Source: Ectocarpus siliculosus (Eukaryota; Sar; Phaeophyceae; Ectocarpales; Ectocarpaceae). Taken from it: a stretch of DNA of 43,821 nucleotides. A program made the position numbers and the translations under genes. The stretch is from contig FN649735.1 in assembly GCA_000310025.1 (NCBI GenBank), positions 2,817,439-2,861,259 on the forward strand, given 5' to 3'. This document shows, one piece after another, positions 43,162-43,821 of this stretch. Positions within the stretch are counted from its first letter, which is position 1. Every line of letters starts with the position of its first letter. The notes beneath the pieces are model-generated. The model had not been told where the DNA came from. It worked only from the letters and a program-made list of their open reading frames with translations, and ran no database searches.

Positions 43162-43821
43162 GTGAGATGTATTGGTGCCCCCGACCCCCCCCCCCCAACC
43201 CCCCCCACCCCCAAGATATTGAACGAACTTCGTCCCCCTGCTGTCCCTGTCGCACAATGGTAAAAGCTTTAGATTTGCCGAGAAGTCACGCTGTTTTCGA
43301 AACGAATAATGTTGAAATCAAGAAATAGTACCATTGTACCATAGTATTAAGAGAGTTGTGACGGGTCGAACGGAGAGTGCGTATTCTGCAAGTTGGTCCT
43401 TCTCGACCACACCACAGCGTGCGAAACAAAGGTTGGCGCAACTCTGCCAACCCGCGAAACCGTGCACGTTGGTTATTATAGTGCGCACACTTTGCAGCGA
43501 GAGCAATAAAGGAGATGAGGCGCAGGCGCGCAGAAGTGCTACTGCAATCGTCGTGCAGGGAGGCACGCTAAAGGATAACGAGCTCCGCTCGCCCCTCAAG
43601 GCAGGACGAAAATGCAGGACTCCAGGTTGCTGATGCAAGGCCATGGACACCGATGCATCTGTTCTCTGCACGCGCCTCCAGCTCGTCTTTGCATGCAGTC
43701 TTCTTGGTGGTCAAAACGCCGACGCCCTAGTCGCATGGCGTACCCCGCCGCCCTCCTCTCCCTCCTCTTACTCGCCCGCCCGCCCGCCTCCCCCCCCCCT
43801 CATAAACCTTTCCCCTATAAT
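43162..43821. other. Probable intron of the dienelactone-hydrolase-like gene, no exon recognised
   Basis: Starts with the donor gtgaga after the exon ending at 43161, then a C-rich tract. No exon with the expected catalytic histidine block (a G-H-G-F-type motif) was seen before the window ends. C-rich runs at about 43181-43212 and 43775-43800 may be unreliable. Confidence 0.5.

Noticed and set aside
1-43821. CRISPR arrays, bacterial operons, phage or integrated large-virus genes
   Set aside because: No regularly spaced identical repeats, no compact gene clusters and no capsid, polymerase or integrase signatures beyond retrotransposons; the splicing pattern is eukaryotic.

Overview
This is nuclear DNA from an intron-rich eukaryote. 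Two protein families can be followed through several exons whose splice phases match. The introns run from about 70 to 2000 bp, and most are 400 to 1700 bp. GC is fairly high, and fragmented retrotransposons and short 'tactgtagta' / 'gtaccgtac' words are common. Together this suggests a stramenopile alga, most likely a brown alga of the Ectocarpus type. That is inference from style and memory, not a marker gene. Splice calls were made by hand from frame continuity, GT/AG signals and family alignment.

Left part (1-11.2 kb): the first ~288 bases are homopolymer runs and look like an assembly artefact. A plus-strand gene with at least four exons (496-2906) encodes an unrecognised, very charged, low-complexity protein, probably nuclear. 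After ~2.5 kb without a convincing gene comes a complete seven-exon minus-strand gene (11221 to 5449). It encodes a predicted secreted SMP-30/gluconolactonase-like beta-propeller of 313 residues with all four expected metal-site residues. One of its introns appears to be GC-AG.

Middle part (11.2-37 kb): this is a repeat graveyard. It holds (a) a minus-strand Ty1/copia remnant (gag, protease and RNase H pieces) interrupted by a 565-bp foldback element with a candidate 5-bp target duplication; (b) three pieces of non-LTR (LINE) elements: a minus-strand endonuclease piece with 67/68-bp tandem 5' monomers, a minus-strand RT C-terminal piece and a plus-strand RT piece; (c) a second foldback element between the two oppositely oriented RT pieces; (d) a four-copy dispersed repeat called R1 here; (e) an N gap followed by ~170-bp tandem repeats.

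Right part (37-43.8 kb): a plus-strand dienelactone-hydrolase-family gene. Five consecutive exons join in frame (the first is tentative) and the 3' end lies outside the window. Its introns contain an imperfect tandem duplication that copies the end of an exon, and MITE-like repeats.

No functional interaction between the three host genes is evident; they are ordinary scattered nuclear genes. I did not find a clear new multi-gene system. The most unusual signals are the foldback elements (one with long open frames in its arms), the LINE 5' monomers, the inverted LINE-foldback-LINE arrangement, the exon-end duplication and the GC-AG intron.
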